In this document: piece after piece, positions 7,804-15,989 of the stretch
Layout: every line of letters begins with the position of its first letter
Numbering within the stretch: the first letter of the stretch is position 1
Assembly: GCA_940337035.1 (NCBI GenBank)
Contig: CALNHX010007683.1
Location: 1-64,000, forward strand
Direction: 5' to 3'
Source of the DNA: Agriotes lineatus
Taxonomy: Eukaryota > Arthropoda > Insecta > Coleoptera > Elateridae
DNA length: 64,000 nt
Position numbers and translations under genes: made by a program
Notes under the pieces: model-generated
Databases searched by the model: none
Told to the model about the DNA's origin: nothing
What the model saw: the letters and a program-made list of their open reading frames with translations, nothing else

Positions 7804-8616
7804 TTAAGGATTTTCAATATAACACATTCGTACATAATGTCTCCAGTGTTCTATATTTTTATATTCTTTACATGACGATACGATATATTCCAAATGATAA
7901 CAAGGACACTCCATACGATCATTGCCTTCAAGATGAAAATCTTCTAACAAACCTATAGCTATAATTGTTTCAGCATCTACGTTCGCGTGTTTATTAAAAC
8001 TTCCATTAAATACAACATCCGTGTGCGTTTGAGACGTTTTCTTCGTATTCATCGTTTTTACAGCGAGCGCTCCATTTGTCAAATCAACTAGAAAACGAAA
8101 CGACGTTAATTGACAATTTTTCGTATATAACGCCATCATATGCACATTATATGTGAATACATGATTGTCGATAAACTTTAACGGATTATTTGACAAATCT
8201 AACGCTATTAATTGTCTATTATTGTCAAATAATGTTCCTTGTATATGATTTATGTTATTGTTGTTTAGATACAACGAACGAAGTCGCGTAAGTTGTTTGA
8301 AAGCATCGATATGTATGAATGATATATTATTATCGTTCAATTTTAAACAAACGATGTTCGATGTTTGGAAATTATAATCATTGACGATATTTATGTAATT
8401 ATATGAAAAATTCACGGTCATATCGGCCCTAGCTGTTTCGTTTATAATCGGCAAATCCCTTAAATCACCATTTTTACATTTTAAACGTGACGGCACCGCA
8501 CAATTACATTTCTTAGGGCATATGCTTGATCCGTCGCTGCTATCAATATTACTTATTAATAACACCACATAAATTATAAACTTCCGCATTTTATTTATTT
8601 TTTCGTTTACACTCAT
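7804..8616 (-). CDS. secreted leucine-rich-repeat protein, 270 aa
   Basis: The ATG at 8614-8616 gives 270 residues. A second in-frame Met nine codons later (start 8589) is followed by Arg-Lys and a hydrophobic stretch (Ile-Ile-Tyr-Val-Val-Leu-Leu-Ile-Ser), a better signal peptide. Then comes an LRR N-terminal cap, Cys-Pro-Lys-Lys-Cys-Asn-Cys with a fourth Cys (Leu-Lys-Cys-Lys-Asn-Gly), then about four leucine-rich repeats of the LxxLxLxxNxI type (Leu-Lys-Leu-Asn-Asp-Asn-Asn-Ile; Leu-Tyr-Leu-Asn-Asn-Asn-Asn-Ile; Leu-Asp-Leu-Ser-Asn-Asn-Pro-Leu), and a Cys-Pro-Cys near the C-terminus suggesting a C-terminal cap. No transmembrane segment follows, so it should be secreted. This architecture is that of extracellular animal LRR proteins, suggesting capture from a host. 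A decoy or receptor-interfering role is inference. Confidence 0.75.
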   Translation of the reverse strand: MSVNEKINKMRKFIIYVVLLISNIDSSDGSSICPKKCNCAVPSRLKCKNGDLRDLPIINETARADMTVNFSYNYINIVNDYNFQTSNIVCLKLNDNNISFIHIDAFKQLTRLRSLYLNNNNINHIQGTLFDNNRQLIALDLSNNPLKFIDNHVFTYNVHMMALYTKNCQLTSFRFLVDLTNGALAVKTMNTKKTSQTHTDVVFNGSFNKHANVDAETIIAIGLLEDFHLEGNDRMECPCYHLEYIVSSCKEYKNIEHWRHYVRMCYIENP

Positions 8617-8735
8617 TATGTTATGATATTTCTTTAATAATAATTGTATGTATATATATATATGAGTGTATATTTATCATCATAATCTATACTACATACC
8701 ATATAATATATATTACATTATATCCATTTACTAAA

Positions 8736-10190
8736 TCACTTTTGCTTTTTACTACTGTTAATATTAAATTCTTTAAAAACCATACTGAACGTACGATTTT
8801 TTTTATCGGGGTTTTTAAATAAACGATTTACTTTCGGATTTGCTTCGTGAAACGTTACATTCGTACGTTTATCATATTCTCGACGTAATATTTCTTTTAA
8901 ACTATCCATTAACCACGTTAATGTTATATTATCGGTTTTTTCGTCGTTTGTCGCTTTATAAATCGAGTATTGAAATTTTGATGTTTCCAACACCATATTT
9001 ACCGCACGATATTCTTCCAAATAATATTGTTCGTCGTCACGTTTTTCGGTTTGACGCGCGTACTTTCGAATATAATCAGATACCGACGCATTCAAATTGC
9101 ATATATTAGATAAATTTGTTAAACTTTTCAAAATGAGAAATTTATTACGATTAACGAAAATCGAGGGTTTACGCCGCGTTTGTTGTAATAACAGATTGAA
9201 TTCGAGATTTTTAGAGAAGAACGCGTGTAACCATACGTGAGAATCGATTTCCGGAATGGTCGATAACGCTAATATGACTTGTCTATATCGTAATATCATA
9301 TTCATCGTGATGGCGTTATCGCCATCGATATTATCGTCCGTATTAATTTGTTTTTGTGGCATTTGTAAAATACGTTGGTTTGTTTGTTTGGAATCTAACA
9401 CCATGCGTAAAATTTTTTCGCGTATCTCACGTCTGACAGCAGGATCTTCTTTATCTATAAATTGTACTACATAAAATGCTAATCGTGGAACATCAGTATC
9501 GGAAATTTTATAAAAGACGTAATTTGTAAATTTCCGTTGAAACACCTCTAACGAAAATAGCGGTATAGGATCCGAATCATCGTTGTTTCGGACCATATCG
9601 CATAACTCTTCGAGATTGATAATAATCGAAACTAAATGAGATATCATGTCCGGCACGACGACGCGCGATATTTGAGAAGGGCACTTTACTCGAGAAATGG
9701 CCACATAAAGACCCTGATACGTTGTTTTCGAAAGAATCAAATCGACTCGATTATTTATCGAAATGGTACGTCCCTGCGCCATGTGTATAGTCATTGTCGT
9801 AGTTGGATATATAGGAAAATTGAAAATTTTGCCCGGATTATTTTCCAATATAAAATCCTTGTGTTTGTCGAACATCACATTTTTAGAATAATCACATCGA
9901 AATAACATCTCGTAGGTATCATTTTCGTAACGTATTACAATCGAATCGATATATTGTTCGTTGAGCATCGGCGAATTTGCCGAAATTTGCATCGTGGTCG
10001 TCGTCGTCGAAGATTCTATCGATTTTAAAATTGGCGGATATTTCGAATCTATACTCAATCTATTACCGCGTTGACCATTCGGATAATTGTAATTGATCGC
10101 AACCAACGTGCCTTGCGAATATTCCGAATATTGTTTTATAAAATATTTAGAACCTAAAACTAAAGGAAGATATGGTAAAAATTTTGCGAT
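8736..10190 (-). CDS. helicase-2: helicase 2 (PIF1-like), C-terminal part in a shifted frame
   Basis: This frame has no usable ATG at its start: the apparent start at 10106 is a TTG, and the frame is open back to the A/T homopolymer at about 10191-10200. It carries the C-terminal superfamily 1 motifs of PIF1-type helicases: a Gln-Gly-Arg-Thr-Ile motif preceded by Thr-Ile-His-Met-Ala (around nt 9765-9790), and Tyr-Val-Ala-Ile-Ser-Arg-Val (around nt 9690-9710), the arginine-finger motif VI. The remaining 300 residues are a poorly recognisable extension. It is the direct continuation of 10160-11326, with which it is out of frame by a single-base change in the homopolymer. The joint is described in the findings and is not reconstructed here. 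Confidence 0.75.
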   Translation of the reverse strand: MAKFLPYLPLVLGSKYFIKQYSEYSQGTLVAINYNYPNGQRGNRLSIDSKYPPILKSIESSTTTTTMQISANSPMLNEQYIDSIVIRYENDTYEMLFRCDYSKNVMFDKHKDFILENNPGKIFNFPIYPTTTMTIHMAQGRTISINNRVDLILSKTTYQGLYVAISRVKCPSQISRVVVPDMISHLVSIIINLEELCDMVRNNDDSDPIPLFSLEVFQRKFTNYVFYKISDTDVPRLAFYVVQFIDKEDPAVRREIREKILRMVLDSKQTNQRILQMPQKQINTDDNIDGDNAITMNMILRYRQVILALSTIPEIDSHVWLHAFFSKNLEFNLLLQQTRRKPSIFVNRNKFLILKSLTNLSNICNLNASVSDYIRKYARQTEKRDDEQYYLEEYRAVNMVLETSKFQYSIYKATNDEKTDNITLTWLMDSLKEILRREYDKRTNVTFHEANPKVNRLFKNPDKKNRTFSMVFKEFNINSSKKQK

Positions 10191-11326
10191 ATTTTTTTTT
10201 GCGCTCCTTCACTTTTCAAATATTCTATAACACAATTGGGCATGTAAAGACCGTTGGGTTGTAAAATTCCGCGTATTCGTGACGGGTCTCGCACATTAGC
10301 GCCGTTAATGTAGTAAAAAGATACAGGTATTTTTTCATTCATCACCAGTTTATGTTGAAGATCGCTTAATTCCTGATGCGTGGCCGCCAAATGAATATCA
10401 CGTAAATTAGTCGATTGTATGCAATTTCTATAAAAAATACCACTGATCATTGCAAAACCAAAATCATCAACAAGACGACTAGATGAAAACTGCGAAATGT
10501 AACAGACCAAATCGTTATACATTGCATTTCCGCATCGTTCGTTTTTATCTAAATCAAATATTTTATTCGAAAACGTTTTAGCTATGTCAAAGGACGAACA
10601 AGTCGCGTGCGAGGAATTAACGATATTTTGTAATTGATTACGATCGCCGCAAATCACTGCGCCTATGCGGTGATGCTTAAATAATTGTAATGTCACGTAT
10701 AATAACGGTTTAGGAATTACCGTATATTCATCGAATATCACTAGAGAATCGCCTATGTTGGGTATCTTGGCGTTACGCAATAGTCCAATGATACAACCGA
10801 TAAATTCGTGCGCATTCATAGTACCACTTAATTGACGTTCCAACGAGGCCCACGAATAAAATTCCAAATCGAACATTTTCATGAAGAATGTAGCCGCCGT
10901 CATTTTATTCGAACAATGTCGAAATGTGTAAAGTAAATCGTGTTTGTATATCACCGTAGTCACTGGTTTCGACCAAGAATGAGCGAGACACATCATCGTA
11001 AACGTTTTTCCCGTGCCCGGTCCGGCTTGTATTAACGTAATGTCGTTCGGATGCGAATGTACATAATCGTAGACGATGCGTTGTTTTTGATTTAATCTCG
11101 ACGCTTTATACAAGTCGCGTTCCGTATCGTATTCGTTCATGCTCGCTTCGTCGTAAAAATGATCTTCGATTTGAGAAGAATGTGGCCCATACGTAATAAT
11201 TGTCGGTTGCACAATTTTATATGGTATAAATTTTGCATTCACGTTGCATAGATCGATAATATTCTTATTATTATTATTAAAAGGAATTGAACTCTTAGAC
11301 GTTGATGTCGACGATGTAGATGCCAT
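10160..11326 (-). CDS. helicase-2: helicase 2 (PIF1-like), N-terminal ATPase part
   Basis: The ATG is at 11324-11326, after a T-run. After a Ser/Thr/Asn-rich leader come Leu-Asn-Gln-Lys-Gln (Q motif, about residue 78), Walker A Ala-Gly-Pro-Gly-Thr-Gly-Lys-Thr (residues about 101-108), Walker B Leu-Val-Ile-Phe-Asp-Glu (about 195-200) and motif III Cys-Gly-Asp-Arg-Asn-Gln-Leu (about 226-232). These in this order define a PIF1/RecD-like superfamily 1 5'-3' DNA helicase. Nudiviruses carry such a gene, called helicase 2, besides the main replicative helicase. The frame runs into an A9 tract on the coding strand and then stops within 15 codons, while motifs V and VI lie in the next frame (8736-10190). 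The gene is thus either inactivated or misread at that tract. Confidence 0.85.
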   Translation of the reverse strand: MASTSSTSTSKSSIPFNNNNKNIIDLCNVNAKFIPYKIVQPTIITYGPHSSQIEDHFYDEASMNEYDTERDLYKASRLNQKQRIVYDYVHSHPNDITLIQAGPGTGKTFTMMCLAHSWSKPVTTVIYKHDLLYTFRHCSNKMTAATFFMKMFDLEFYSWASLERQLSGTMNAHEFIGCIIGLLRNAKIPNIGDSLVIFDEYTVIPKPLLYVTLQLFKHHRIGAVICGDRNQLQNIVNSSHATCSSFDIAKTFSNKIFDLDKNERCGNAMYNDLVCYISQFSSSRLVDDFGFAMISGIFYRNCIQSTNLRDIHLAATHQELSDLQHKLVMNEKIPVSFYYINGANVRDPSRIRGILQPNGLYMPNCVIEYLKSEGAQKKISQNFYHIFL

Positions 11327-11609
11327 TTCTTTTTTTTTTTTTTGTATATTTTATACGTCAACGCGACAGTTCGAATAAGATATTTCATTCGTTTATTTTA
11401 CTTATATATTTTTTGCTATATTTCTTCATGTTTCAATATAAATATATATATATATCGTAAATACTACAAAATCTATATCCCCACTACTTTCATTTATCTT
11501 CTCCCCCCCCCCTCCTCTTTTTAATAAAATACAATAATAACGACCGAGTCCGACCTAATACTATTAAAACAGCGTTAGAAATATGAATAGTAATTTTAAA
11601 TAGTTGAAC

Positions 11610-14054
11610 ATGGCGACGATAAATTTTGCTAATGAAGATATTGGGCCGCATTCATTACGACATAGTATTTCATTGAATCAACCATCGGATGTGTTGGAGC
11701 GTATGACGCGAAACGAATTTACTACGTATGAAATTGTATCGCATAATCTAACAACGCAAACGCTTCGAGAGATATATATGAAATTGGCATACGACGTGAT
11801 AATTTTGAAAAATTATTATTCGCGTTGTGATACTCCAACTTACGAAATATTTATAAAATATTTTATATACGGAGTTAATAATAATGATGATGCTGGTGGT
11901 GGTGGTGGTGGTGGTGGTGGAGTTGGTGATGCGAAGAAGGGGATTTTAAAATTTTTATCTGAAAAAGACGACGAAAATGCTTTACGAGAAATATACAATT
12001 GGATAGATCATAAACGAGATTTGTTATTTACATCGGAAGGTGTACGTTTATTGGAGAAACGTTATCTGCTACCCAACGAACCAATACAATTCGGTCTACT
12101 ACGAATCGCATATCTTTTTGCTAAAGAACCGCAAACAACGTGTCGCAATAATGTAGATAATACGATGGTGCATGGGCAATACATAAATTTCACGATGTGG
12201 CGTATATTTTACGAACTTTTGTCGACGTGCATGATTAACGTGTCGAGTATATTGGCTACTGCTGCTGCTGCTGCTGTTGCTGCTCCTGCTGCTGCTGCTG
12301 CTGCTGCTGCTCCTGCTAACGATATCGAATTTACATTATTTAACGATGGAGAAGAAGAAATTCCACTAGACGAAGTTGACAAGAAAAATAAAAATATAAT
12401 CAATCCCGGAGAAGCGTGTCGTCTGATGGTGTGCGAAAGTCGATACGATAAAACATTCATCGAACAAATGGAACGTGCCTGTACGTTGGTGAGCGTGGGT
12501 GTCGGCGTGGGATTGGGCGCTGCCACAGTACCCTTGAAGGGTAGCGATCGCATCGGTCAGATTCACGGCGGTTTCGTATCGTTCGCGAAGAAATTGAATT
12601 CGTGTACGTTTTTATCGTTACACGAACGACCATCCAAAGTGGCGATCTACATACACGCAGATAACGATACGTTGTTCGAGGCTTTGAATCTAAAGAATCC
12701 AGCGACGGGGCGTTTGGAAAATGTTTTCATCGGTTTAATGCTATCGAATCATTTTATGAACGAGGTACGTTCTAACGGGAATTGGCACTTATTTTCCGGC
12801 AATACGAAAGATCCCGTCACCGGTTTGACGTTGAGTGACGTTTACGACAACGATTACTGTTCGATGTATCAACGAATGGTATCGTTAAACTTGTACACGG
12901 GAAAATATAAAGCGCGCGATATAATGAGGCATATAGTGCATAGCATATGTATTTCCGGTAGTCCGTACATTATATTTAAAGATCACGTTAATCGATTCAA
13001 TAATCAACGTCATTTGGGCACTATAAAAACGTTAAATTTATGCGCCGAGATTACTAATTACGCTACCGCTAAAAATTCATCGTCCTGTACGCTACTCAGT
13101 CTTAATATGGCGATGTTTAAAGAATACAAACACATACAGGACGCCGTATGGACGTATATGAAGAGAACCTTAAATGTGCCCGGATTTGACGTGTGTGGAT
13201 TTGAAGGATGCGAAGAAGTTTCCAAGTACGCGTACATGTTGGGTTATATGGCAACGTTGGCTTTGAACAACATGATGGGACCACAACGTAAACGACGCGA
13301 AATCGGTATCAACCCTTTGGGCGTGTTTGATGCTGCGTTAATTTCTCAATCAAACGTTAAACGTTTGAGCGAAATCGATCCGATATCGACGTGCGGAGCG
13401 ATAACCGAAGCAATGTATAAAGGTGGTATAAAAGCGAGCGTCGATTATTTCAATAGATACAGGATACAATGCGTCAATTTTGAAAAATCTCAATTTCAAT
13501 CGGGCAATCCGCAATTTGCGTTGCGCAACTTGAAGCCTCGTTCGTCGTGGACGAGGATACGTAACGAGATGACGTACGGAATGGCGAATTCAATGATTAC
13601 GTCTCAAGCACCGACCGCTACGACAAGTTTGTTGATCGGATGTGCCGAATCCGTTACTATACCAATATCAGTTACGATGACTAGGGAAAGTGAAAATGGA
13701 CGTAACAATTTTATATCGTACGGTATAGTTTATAGATTGATTAACGATCGAACGTTCGAAGCGGACGAGATTAGAAATGATATAGATACTCAGGTTCGTA
13801 TGTACGGAGAATCGGCACCGTACGTTGATCATTCACAATCCACCATGTTTTCGATATCGTTGAACGAACAGAATGTATACGATTTGATTGTTAAAACTTA
13901 TAAGACCAATTTGAAAACTGGTATATATTATGTGGTGCCGCGAAAATTGGTCGAATCTTTAGTTGTAATTAGAGATACCGACGATGATGGTGATACCTAT
14001 ACAATCAAAAATGAAACATGTGACGATTCTATGTGCGATGGTTGTTCATTGTAA
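11610..14054 (+). CDS. RR1: ribonucleoside-diphosphate reductase large subunit (class I), 814 aa
   Basis: The first ATG is at 11610; two codons further upstream are open only through a TTG. The protein reduces ribonucleotides to deoxyribonucleotides together with a small subunit not found in this window. Visible active-site features: a first redox Cys (Gly-Glu-Ala-Cys, about residue 268), the Asn-Leu-Cys-Ala-Glu triad (about 476-480), the partner Cys (Ser-Ser-Cys-Thr-Leu-Leu-Ser, about 490), a Pro-Thr-Ala-Thr-Thr loop (about 669), the radical-transfer Tyr-Tyr pair (Gly-Ile-Tyr-Tyr, about 772), and a C-terminal Cys-Asp-Gly-Cys shuttle pair just before the end. All catalytic positions thus look intact. 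Oddities are a Gly9 run (about 95-104) and an Ala-rich run of about 20 (about 216-236) from trinucleotide expansion. Overall divergence is viral-like. Convergent with 14153-15466. Confidence 0.9.
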   Translation: MATINFANEDIGPHSLRHSISLNQPSDVLERMTRNEFTTYEIVSHNLTTQTLREIYMKLAYDVIILKNYYSRCDTPTYEIFIKYFIYGVNNNDDAGGGGGGGGGVGDAKKGILKFLSEKDDENALREIYNWIDHKRDLLFTSEGVRLLEKRYLLPNEPIQFGLLRIAYLFAKEPQTTCRNNVDNTMVHGQYINFTMWRIFYELLSTCMINVSSILATAAAAAVAAPAAAAAAAAPANDIEFTLFNDGEEEIPLDEVDKKNKNIINPGEACRLMVCESRYDKTFIEQMERACTLVSVGVGVGLGAATVPLKGSDRIGQIHGGFVSFAKKLNSCTFLSLHERPSKVAIYIHADNDTLFEALNLKNPATGRLENVFIGLMLSNHFMNEVRSNGNWHLFSGNTKDPVTGLTLSDVYDNDYCSMYQRMVSLNLYTGKYKARDIMRHIVHSICISGSPYIIFKDHVNRFNNQRHLGTIKTLNLCAEITNYATAKNSSSCTLLSLNMAMFKEYKHIQDAVWTYMKRTLNVPGFDVCGFEGCEEVSKYAYMLGYMATLALNNMMGPQRKRREIGINPLGVFDAALISQSNVKRLSEIDPISTCGAITEAMYKGGIKASVDYFNRYRIQCVNFEKSQFQSGNPQFALRNLKPRSSWTRIRNEMTYGMANSMITSQAPTATTSLLIGCAESVTIPISVTMTRESENGRNNFISYGIVYRLINDRTFEADEIRNDIDTQVRMYGESAPYVDHSQSTMFSISLNEQNVYDLIVKTYKTNLKTGIYYVVPRKLVESLVVIRDTDDDGDTYTIKNETCDDSMCDGCSL

Positions 14055-14152
14055 AAATATGTAATATGTATGTGTGTGTGTGCGTGTGTGCGTGTGTGCG
14101 TGTGTGCGTGTGTGCGTGTGTGTGTGTAAGATGGAATGTAAATAAATATTTT
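14055..14152. terminator. convergent 3' ends with (GT)n run and facing polyadenylation signals
   Basis: Between RR1 and the minus-strand 437-aa gene lies a (GTGTGTGTGC)-type run at about 14071-14127. Near 14140 an AATAAA for the plus strand is followed within ten bases by a TTTATT, which is AATAAA on the minus strand and overlaps the end of the opposite gene. This is a compact bidirectional 3' end. Confidence 0.6.
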
Positions 14153-15466
14153 TTATTCGAAAATCTTATTTTTTTTGTTACTACCGTCGATCAACGGTGA
14201 TGGTGTGCGCGATGGTCGCTTTTGATTGGTTCTAGTTTCGCCGCTAGTTATATCGCAATTTTCCTTTTGATCTTGTTGTTTATTCTTTGACGATTTAAAA
14301 GTATGTGTCGTATAATTGTAAATGTCATTTTCGTACCACGATAAACCTAGAGTGGCGGTTTCATTAAATTCATTTAATTCTTTACCCGTTTTCTGTTGTA
14401 AACGTATACGCGTGTGTCCGGTAATTTTATGTAGACGATCCTGCCAATTTAGATCGAAGAAAAGGCCCTCATCGTCACCGATCACATCGTATATACAATT
14501 ACGATACAATACGACGCAATACATTTTACCGTAGTATTTTTTATACGAATACGTTAAATGCTTTGTGAAGTCAACGTTCCCGATATAGACATGATATAGC
14601 ATTTCGTTATTAAAATGCAATACAGTTTTAGGTGTTTTATTAATATTGTCGTTGTTTACGAGCGGCAAAAGAGAATCGATGATTCGTTGTATCGTATCGA
14701 GTCGATTCACTTCGAATTCATCGATGATGCGATTACGTTGTAGTTGTTGATCTTTAACGGCCACACATAATTTGATGTATCTAGAAATTAACGCGTCGTA
14801 CGGATAATGTGTTTTAAATATCGTTATGCGATTCCGTAACAATTGACAACAGATATTTCCGTCAATTATCATCGCCAATTTTGCGTACGTTTTATCTTTC
14901 ATAATATCGGCAACTTCTAAACATGATTGTATCAAAACTCTTTTTAATTTGTCACCAACGACAAAGTCGTCTAATTTATTTAAACGTTCTCGTAGTATTT
15001 TTTGAGATTGCGATTCTTTCAATAGCATTTCGACACTCACGTCGTCCAATTCACCGTTTACTATGGCGACTAATAAATCGCGTTTTAATGCGTCTTCACT
15101 GGAAGTTGCAGTTTGCATGCAAAACATGAGTATCGCGGCTTTGATTGTTTTGCATTCGTTGTTTAGTAAAACTTCCGGTACAATATCGATTCGATTCGTT
15201 TGTTGAGATTTCTTATTCGAATCGTCGTTAGCGTTTTCGAGAAGATTTCGTTTTTTACTACGAAGCAACGACGATTTTTGTTGTTTCATCAACATCGATA
15301 TGAGAACGCTCGTCGTTACGAATCCTTTGCGAAATTTATCGTCAGAAGACAATATGCTCTTTTTAAAATCGTCATTAGTATATTCGGGTATCTGTGGTCG
15401 TATTTTATGCCATTCGTTTTGTTGAAGATAAACGTAATAATCTTCGATATTTTTACATTCGGCCAT
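14153..15466 (-). CDS. unknown viral protein, 437 aa
   Basis: The frame is open to 15484 via a GTG. The first ATG is at 15464-15466 and is chosen. There is no signal peptide or membrane segment. The N-terminal half is alpha-helical-looking with Lys/Arg clusters (near residues 70-90). Residues about 275-390 hold a more compact region with several aromatic residues (Tyr-Ser-Tyr-Lys-Lys-Tyr-Tyr, then Leu-Phe-Phe-Asp-Leu-Asn-Trp, and Leu-Ser-Trp-Tyr). The C-terminus is hydrophilic with Lys/Pro/Ser and ends in Lys-Lys-Asn-Lys-Ile-Phe-Glu, possibly a nuclear localisation signal. I do not recognise a family. It lies between RR1 and lef-5 and points away from lef-5. The absence of stops over 437 codons and the codon use like its neighbours support a real gene. 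Confidence 0.65.
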   Translation of the reverse strand: MAECKNIEDYYVYLQQNEWHKIRPQIPEYTNDDFKKSILSSDDKFRKGFVTTSVLISMLMKQQKSSLLRSKKRNLLENANDDSNKKSQQTNRIDIVPEVLLNNECKTIKAAILMFCMQTATSSEDALKRDLLVAIVNGELDDVSVEMLLKESQSQKILRERLNKLDDFVVGDKLKRVLIQSCLEVADIMKDKTYAKLAMIIDGNICCQLLRNRITIFKTHYPYDALISRYIKLCVAVKDQQLQRNRIIDEFEVNRLDTIQRIIDSLLPLVNNDNINKTPKTVLHFNNEMLYHVYIGNVDFTKHLTYSYKKYYGKMYCVVLYRNCIYDVIGDDEGLFFDLNWQDRLHKITGHTRIRLQQKTGKELNEFNETATLGLSWYENDIYNYTTHTFKSSKNKQQDQKENCDITSGETRTNQKRPSRTPSPLIDGSNKKNKIFE

Positions 15467-15640
15467 TATTATGATATTTGACACGTATACGCGTTATAAA
15501 ACGAGGAAAAATACTCAAGACTATTATAAACAACAAAAACGTAACAAAAGAAGATGATTTTGGATTCAAATCTATATTGTTATACTAATGCGCGAATTAA
15601 AAAGGAACACATTGAAACTTAACAACTATTTTATCGTATG
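15467..15640. other. divergent promoter region between the 437-aa gene and lef-5
   Basis: AT-rich sequence without an ORF. It separates the minus-strand start at 15466 from the (TAG)n tract upstream of lef-5. No motif stands out beyond short AT-rich stretches. Confidence 0.4.
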
Positions 15641-15643
15641 ATT

Positions 15644-15644
<1 letters not shown>

Positions 15645-15727
<83 letters not shown>
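15645..15727. repeat. (GTA)n/(TAG)n microsatellite, about 27 units
   Basis: A pure tract ending 13 bp before the lef-5 ATG at 15741. It matches in length, unit and coding-strand sense the tract at 4311-4392 in front of the gene at 3342-4259. The long minus-strand poly-Thr reading frame over it is a shadow. Confidence 0.95.
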
Positions 15728-15740
15728 ATGCCATTTCAAT

Positions 15741-15989
15741 ATGAACAAAACTTTGGAACAATTGATCAAAAACCAAGCGTTGGATAACAGTCGTAAATTT
15801 CAAACATTGAAAAAATTCGAAACGCGCCAACGACAACGCCAACAAACGATACCCACGTCGCATTGCAGCAGCGTCAATGACGCAAATAATCAAATAACGA
15901 CCGCGCCGTTCGTTACCATTACAAACGATTCGGCCACTTCGACGACTACCGTGCATTTAACTGATAATAATAATAATAATAATAATAAT
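15741..15989 (+). pseudogene. lef-5: LEF-5-like, 5' part cut at the virus-host junction
   Basis: The ATG at 15741 opens a frame with a helical N-terminus (Lys-Thr-Leu-Glu-Gln-Leu-Ile-Lys), a Gln/Arg-rich stretch, and then a segment identical at DNA level (15906-15989) to the first 84 bases of the window. The Asn tract of (AAT)n then runs into non-viral sequence at 15990 and the frame stops at 16037. The gene is therefore split: start here, middle and zinc ribbon at 1-1184. In this copy the coding capacity is lost. In a circular or tandem form of the block the two parts would be contiguous. Confidence 0.8.
15906..15989 (+). repeat. terminal direct repeat of the viral block (second copy; first copy is 1-84)
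   Basis: Bases 15906-15989 equal bases 1-84 without a mismatch by eye, including eight AAT units. The first copy continues with further AAT units and viral sequence; the second ends at 15990 in host DNA. Spacing between copies is 15,905 bp. The repeat may extend further left than the window shows. Confidence 0.9.

Noticed and set aside
11604..11609. Start of RR1 two codons upstream
   Set aside because: That codon is TTG; the first ATG at 11610 is the plausible eukaryotic start.
12209..12566. Two minus-strand frames inside RR1
   Set aside because: Overlap the catalytic enzyme frame and its Ala/Gly repeat codons; shadows.
15597..15956. Minus-strand frame with a poly-Thr run
   Set aside because: Shadow of the (GTA)n tract and of the lef-5 5' end on the other strand.
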